From positions 1 to 6,353 of the forward strand of contig JACMJT010000212.1 of NCBI GenBank assembly GCA_014380505.1: DNA of 6,353 bases, written 5' to 3'. Shown here piece by piece: positions 6,146 through 6,353 of this stretch. Position 1 is the first letter of the stretch. Every line of letters begins with the position of its first letter. The notes below the pieces were generated by a model. That model saw only the letters and a program-made list of their open reading frames with translations, had not been told where the DNA came from and made no database searches. This DNA comes from Hyphomicrobiales bacterium (GTDB taxonomy: Bacteria; Pseudomonadota; Alphaproteobacteria; Rhizobiales; Aestuariivirgaceae). Made by a program: the position numbers and the translations under genes.

Positions 6146-6164
6146 ATCAATGCGCCAGCACCGC
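6146..6164. repeat. 19-bp direct repeat, right copy (att-like)
   Basis: Identical to 4260-4278 and in the same orientation, 1886 bases away. This copy is inside the intact hppA, covering its stop codon and last codons. Similarity to the left copy continues with mismatches to 6216. Confidence 0.7.
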
Positions 6165-6353
6165 CAGCAGCAAGAGGGCCACGATGTTGGTGATCTTGAT
6201 CATCGGGTTGACGGCGGGACCCGCGGTGTCCTTGTAGGGGTCGCCGACCGTATCGCCCGTGACGCTCGCCTTGTGGGCTTCCGAACCCTTCAGGTGCTTG
6301 ACGCCCTTCGAATCCACGAACCCGTCCTCGAAGGATTTCTTGGCGTTGTCCCA
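6147..6353 (-). CDS. hppA: membrane-bound H+-pumping pyrophosphatase, C-terminal 68 residues
   Basis: The visible 68 residues are the end of a membrane pyrophosphatase, which couples pyrophosphate hydrolysis to ion export across the inner membrane. [11 protein letters not shown] at the window edge and [20 protein letters not shown] (residues 31-50 of the visible part) are the conserved C-terminal signatures of the family, holding acidic and lysine residues of the substrate pocket. A final membrane helix, [18 protein letters not shown], and a TGA follow. The N-terminal bulk, about 600 residues, lies beyond the right edge. Whether the enzyme is potassium-dependent cannot be judged, since the deciding residue lies outside the window. 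Its own 3' end is intact. A broken second copy of this end lies at 4260-4331, beside the DUF2314 gene that probably once followed it. Confidence 0.95.
   Translation of the reverse strand, partial: WDNAKKSFEDGFVDSKGVKHLKGSEAHKASVTGDTVGDPYKDTAGPAVNPMIKITNIVALLLLAVLAH

Overview
This window reads as chromosome of an alphaproteobacterium, most likely in or near the order Hyphomicrobiales. It is GC-rich and densely coded. It has the alphaproteobacterial gene order ubiquinol-cytochrome c chaperone, DUF177, plsX, fabH, with a divergent bamE/omlA-type lipoprotein gene and an H+-pyrophosphatase gene (hppA) nearby. The genus cannot be fixed from the sequence alone.

Positions 1-3185 (minus strand) hold a compact operon, transcribed from right to left: a CBP3/UQCC1-like assembly chaperone for the cytochrome bc1 complex, a DUF177 (YceD-family) protein that overlaps it by 4 bases, plsX (phosphate acyltransferase, phospholipid synthesis) and fabH (beta-ketoacyl-ACP synthase III, initiation of fatty acid synthesis). 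The left edge of the window cuts fabH a few residues before its end. A 62-base divergent spacer separates the operon from bamE (3248-3730, plus strand), an outer-membrane lipoprotein of the BAM complex. Convergent to bamE is a small secreted DUF2314 protein (3747-4238, minus).

The right part is the accessory region. Immediately upstream of the DUF2314 gene, at 4260-4331, is a degenerate, frameshifted copy of the last codons of hppA. The intact hppA 3' end lies 1886 bases further right, in the same orientation (6147-6353, cut by the right edge). The two copies share a perfect 19-base direct repeat that includes the hppA stop codon. Between them sit two plus-strand genes of unrecognised function (4416-4928, a membrane protein; 4925-6055, a largely helical soluble protein). 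They overlap by 4 bases, look less GC-rich than the flanking genes, and have a possible near-leaderless promoter. The simplest reading is an insertion, or islet, at the 3' end of hppA that left a duplicated gene end and separated hppA from the DUF2314 gene once directly behind it.

The 91-base spacer between the islet and hppA holds two hairpins. One belongs to a palindromic element resembling the dispersed intergenic mosaic repeats of Rhizobiales. No RNA gene, CRISPR array, integrase or transposase is visible in the window.
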